A DNA stretch of 64,000 bases from Haberlea rhodopensis (taxonomy: Eukaryota > Streptophyta > Magnoliopsida > Lamiales > Gesneriaceae). The stretch covers positions 248,001 to 312,000 of the forward strand of contig CAJQUN010000468.1 in the NCBI GenBank assembly GCA_907163345.1. The letters run 5' to 3'. The first letter of the stretch is position 1; every line of letters begins with the position of its first letter. A program made the position numbers and the translations under genes. This document shows, one piece after another, positions 61,101 through 64,000 of the stretch. The notes under the pieces were generated by a model that had not been told where the DNA came from, searched no databases, and saw nothing but the letters and a program-made list of their open reading frames with translations.

Positions 61101-61600
61101 CGGTGGGAGGAACGGATATGATTAGAGATATGGAAGGAAAGATTAAGTTGATACACCAGAAGATGAAAGCGGCCCAGGATAGGCAAGCAGCCTATGCCAA
61201 TAAGCGACGACGATCGCTAGAATTCCAAGTGGGAGATAAGGTCTTTTTAAAGATCTCACCCTTCAGGGGTGTGGTTTGTTTTGCTATGCGGGGGAAGTTA
61301 TCTCCGAGGTATGTTGGGCTGTATGAAGTATTGCAGCGTATCGGTACATTGGCCTACCGTTTGGCTCTACCGCCATCTTTATCTGGGATTCATGATGTTT
61401 TTCAGATGTATCCTACGTCGAATGACCAATCAGAATTCTAGATCGAGAGGATAGCAGATTACGAAGCAAGGTCATACCAATGGTCAAAGTTCAGTGGGAT
61501 CGTCGGGGTGTCGAGGAGGCTACGTGGGAGACGGAACGGCATATGGTGCAGCATTACCCGGAACTATTTTTTGGTATGTTATTTACGTTTAGTTTCATTT
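58131..61600 (+). pseudogene. Element C pol: protease-RT-RNase H-integrase-chromodomain
   Basis: Protease active site IDTGASHSF at 58321, frame change near 58400. RT blocks: APVLFVKKKDG, CIDYRQLNKATV, KIDLRSGYHQI, MPFGVTNAP, then after a slip near 59305 the catalytic FIDD at 59330-59341. A CGA-to-TGA-type stop stands at 59585. RNase H starts ALYTDASLQGLGYV (about 59752), with a second stop at 60086. The integrase zinc region spans a slip near 60440 (H..H, then CLICHQVK). The catalytic triad is D at 60612 (MDF), D at 60795 (VSDRDPRF) and E at 60902 (QTERT), with a slip between at about 60850. A last frame change precedes the chromodomain-like VKVQWDRRGVEEATWE (about 61483-61530). Domain order and the terminal chromodomain place it among chromoviruses, Tekay/Del-like by LTR length. 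Confidence 0.9.
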
Positions 61601-61637
61601 GGGGTAAGTGCATGCGATTTCGAGGACCAAATCTTAT

Positions 61638-61651
61638 AAGTAGGGGAGTAT
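61638..61651 (+). other. Polypurine tract of element C
   Basis: AAGTAGGGGAGTAT directly before the 3' LTR, preceded by the gypsy-typical CGAGGACCAAAT. Confidence 0.8.
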
Positions 61652-63697
61652 TGTGATGCCCCGAAATTAATTATATGCAGTTTGGGCATTAATGATGTTT
61701 ATATGATTAATTATGGAGATAATTGATTTATGTGTTGAAATTAATTATCTTGTTGAAATGCTTAGTCACATGGTGGGCGTGACCCGGGGTTGCATTTCAG
61801 GGTGCATGTTATGCATGTTAGAAAATGGGGTGTTAACATGATTTATTTGTATTGGTTGTTAATTATGAGGAATATATGAATTTAGTGGAAGTTTGTTGCA
61901 TTTTTTGTAAATGCTTTTAAAATGGGGTATTTTATACATCATGTTAATTTTGGGGTGCAAATTAAAAAAAACCCATACCCCACTATACCCCCACTTTATT
62001 CACTTTAACCTTACTTTATCCTTCACTCTTTTAAAATCCCCAATTACACTCTCAAACCCTACCCATTTCCCATTTTCGAAATTTGGCAAGGAAGGAAGGA
62101 AAAATCTTCACAAAACTTTTGTTTGTGGGATTTTTGTTAAGATTTGGAGTCCTCAAGAGGTATGAAACCCTTCCTAAAGTTTTAATGATGTTTGATTTAG
62201 AAATGGGTTAGCATTTTGAGTTTTTATGTGGGTTTGTTTTGAGTATGTGTTGTATGTTGTTGGGGTATGATTTTTGAAGTGTTTTATGTGGGTTTTAGTG
62301 AGTTATGATGATATTTGTTATGTTGGAAAGTTTGGGTTTGAAGGGTATGAAGTTGAGCTTGAAAAATGCTCAAAAATGGTGAAGAATCGCGCACCAGCAG
62401 GTGGAGATCGATCGCCATATATGAGGCGATCGATCGCCGAAGGCCAGTAACGATTTGCACAGCAGGCGATCGATCGCGATGTTTGAAGCGATCGATCGCC
62501 GCGAAGCAAAAAGTCAGGTGATCGATCGCCTCGTGCAGCGATCGATCGCCAGCAGCTTAAAAATGGCAAATGATGTTTTTTGTTGAATTTTTGGTATTTG
62601 TCTATTGTTTAGCTTCTAATATTGATTTGTATGGTTGTGTAGAACCATCTCAGGTACCAACAACATCAAGGAGATAAAGTTCTCCAACTTCTCCCTTTTG
62701 GGAATTAAGGTACGTAAGAAACGTACGGGCATCGGACGGTAAAACACATTCCTATACTATGACTACGAAATGATTGCATAAGTATTTACGATGTTTATGA
62801 TGATGATTATGATAAGTAAGTTTATGATGATGATGTTTATGATGAGTAAAGATGATATGATGTTTATGAGGACGTTTATGATAAGATGTGATGTTTACAA
62901 GATGATGATGTTTATAAGATGATGATGTTTACAAGATGATGATGTTTGTAAGATGATGATGTTTATGATATGATGATGATGATGATGTATGTTTAACTAT
63001 GTTATTGAGAATGATAGAGTGTTCTGGTAGTTGCTATGGGAAAGCGAGGAAGGTACTTACCGCTGACATAGCTAGCGATGAGATACACCCGCTATCAAGG
63101 TGTAGCGAGGGGTATCACAGTACCGCTATATGTCGAAGCGAGGGGGCCAATTGTTCCGCTGACATAACAAGGCCAGAAACATTCCCATTTCTAAATAACA
63201 TTGTTGATTATGAGCATATATGTGAAGTATGATTTTAATCATTTATATCAAGAACTAATGATTATATGCATGACTATGAAACAGGGACAACCAAAGTGGG
63301 TTAATGCGATTAACCAGGAAGTAAATGTTACGATTATTTTCATGCATTTATTTATATGCCATTACCTTATGATGTTAAGTAATGATGTACATGCTCATGA
63401 TGGGTTGTTCCTGTAGGTACACTTTTGGACTGAAGGGCTAAGGGTCGGGTTGAGGCAGTGAGCTAAAAGGAGCATGAAAGAATATAGGATACATGATTTT
63501 GGATAGTCTCTACTATAGGAGTAGTGTAAATCTATAGCTTTAACATTCATTATCGAGAATGTAATTATTAAGTTTTGAAATTTTATTTTTTGGCCTGTAA
63601 TTAGCTCAAAACTACAACCGGTACCCTAAGATGTTATTAATGCATGTTTAGTCCATAATACGGTATTATGATGATGTTAAGGTAGGAAGACCCTACA
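61652..63697 (+). repeat. 3' LTR of element C
   Basis: 2046 bp. Collinear with the 5' LTR except for scattered substitutions and a short deletion (after 61921) that removes TACCATGTT-type sequence near the TATA region. The small palindrome has become CTACTATAGGAGTAG. Confidence 0.93.
62404..62552. repeat. CGATCGATCG palindrome cluster in 3' LTR of element C
   Basis: Six sites. Two differ from the 5' LTR at the outer base of the palindrome (AGATCGATCGCC, TGATCGATCGCC), while all six retain GATCGATC. Confidence 0.95.
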
Positions 63698-63702
63698 CGT
63701 GT

Positions 63703-64000
63703 GTTCTAAGAAATCATATCTCGGTCCAAACACACCATCGAGACTCCATAATGTCTCAAGTTTCCATAGAGTGCATGCAAGAAGAATCGATTGCATTCTC
63801 GCCACCTGTGTCGACAACGACACCCAACAAATCAAGTTCTGGCCATCCTTCGTTTACCCTCAGATTCAACAATCCTAACCCAGTGATGCCATCGAATTAC
63901 CCAGCAATTAATTATCATGACCCCAGAACACGACAATCCCTCCTCAGAGGAAATGACCTCACGACTCTTCAGAATACATCATGTCATTGAGATTACCAGT
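63703..64000 (-). mobile_element. Family B (B2) internal region, part 2
   Basis: Continues 54394-54888 after element C. It is the reverse complement of about 45490-45790 in B1 (shared GACTCCATAATG, CACCTGTGTCGACAAC and others). It runs out of the window, so the B2 5' LTR is not visible. Confidence 0.65.

Larger units (their letters stand above)
54889..63697 (+). mobile_element. Element C: complete-length Ty3/gypsy chromovirus-like element
   Basis: 8.81 kb with LTRs 54889-56962 and 61652-63697, starting TGTGATGCCCCG and ending CCCTACA, and the perfect duplication CGTGT (54884-54888, 63698-63702). Primer site TGGAATCAGAGC at 56967 is one mismatch from the initiator tRNA-Met type. The purine tract AAGTAGGGGAGTAT ends at 61651. 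The order is gag, protease, RT, RNase H, integrase, chromodomain-like end. The LTRs are about 98% identical by eye; the coding region has about seven frameshifts and two stops. Confidence 0.93.

Overview
This is a gene-poor, repeat-dominated stretch of a plant nuclear genome, almost certainly a eudicot: AT-rich, one intron-bearing R2R3-MYB gene with the plant exon pattern, and the usual plant transposons (Ty3/gypsy, Ty1/copia, TRIM, LINE, tRNA-derived SINE, hAT- and Harbinger-like MITEs). The only host gene I can support is a RAX/Blind-type MYB transcription factor on the minus strand (8041-9634, three exons, 326 aa).

Layout. 1-2850: LINE 3' end, a Harbinger-type MITE, a three-copy tandem repeat and a short MITE. 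2854-5695: a small non-autonomous Tat/Retand-type LTR element on the minus strand; its only recognisable coding content is the broken antisense ORF typical of that lineage. 5696-20680: AT-rich intergenic DNA around the MYB gene with small elements (MITEs, two LINE 3' ends with 18-19 bp target duplications, two SINE copies, a complete 544 bp TRIM, solo LTRs). 20689-29389: an element with imperfect terminal inverted repeats whose interior is a ~4.7 kb, ~240-copy minisatellite, split by two solo LTRs with perfect target duplications. 31400-33600: an Athila-type remnant (gag end, protease, 3' tail, LTR, tRNA-Asp-type primer site).

33607-64000 is a nest of gypsy elements. Family B occurs on the plus strand (LTR 46291-48567) and the minus strand (LTR 52250-54393), with a broken copia between them. 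Element D (35185-45266, minus strand) sits inside the plus-strand B copy with TSD ATAAC. Element C (54889-63697, plus strand) sits inside the minus-strand B copy with TSD CGTGT. C and D have nearly identical LTRs (about 98% and 99% by eye) but wrecked coding regions, so both look recently mobile without working proteins of their own.

The least explained signal is a 10 bp palindrome, CGATCGATCG, about 50 times in the window and almost only in tight clusters inside LTRs of several gypsy lineages (Tekay-like, Tat-like, Athila). In the Tekay-like LTRs the cluster starts ~700-780 bp from the LTR 5' end. There it lies between well-formed splice-site-like sequences, and a second intron-like interval with a conserved AAG|GTACGT donor follows. 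In family B the cluster is also enclosed by a perfect 24-29 bp inverted repeat. Lineage names, intron calls and ages are inferences from reading alone.
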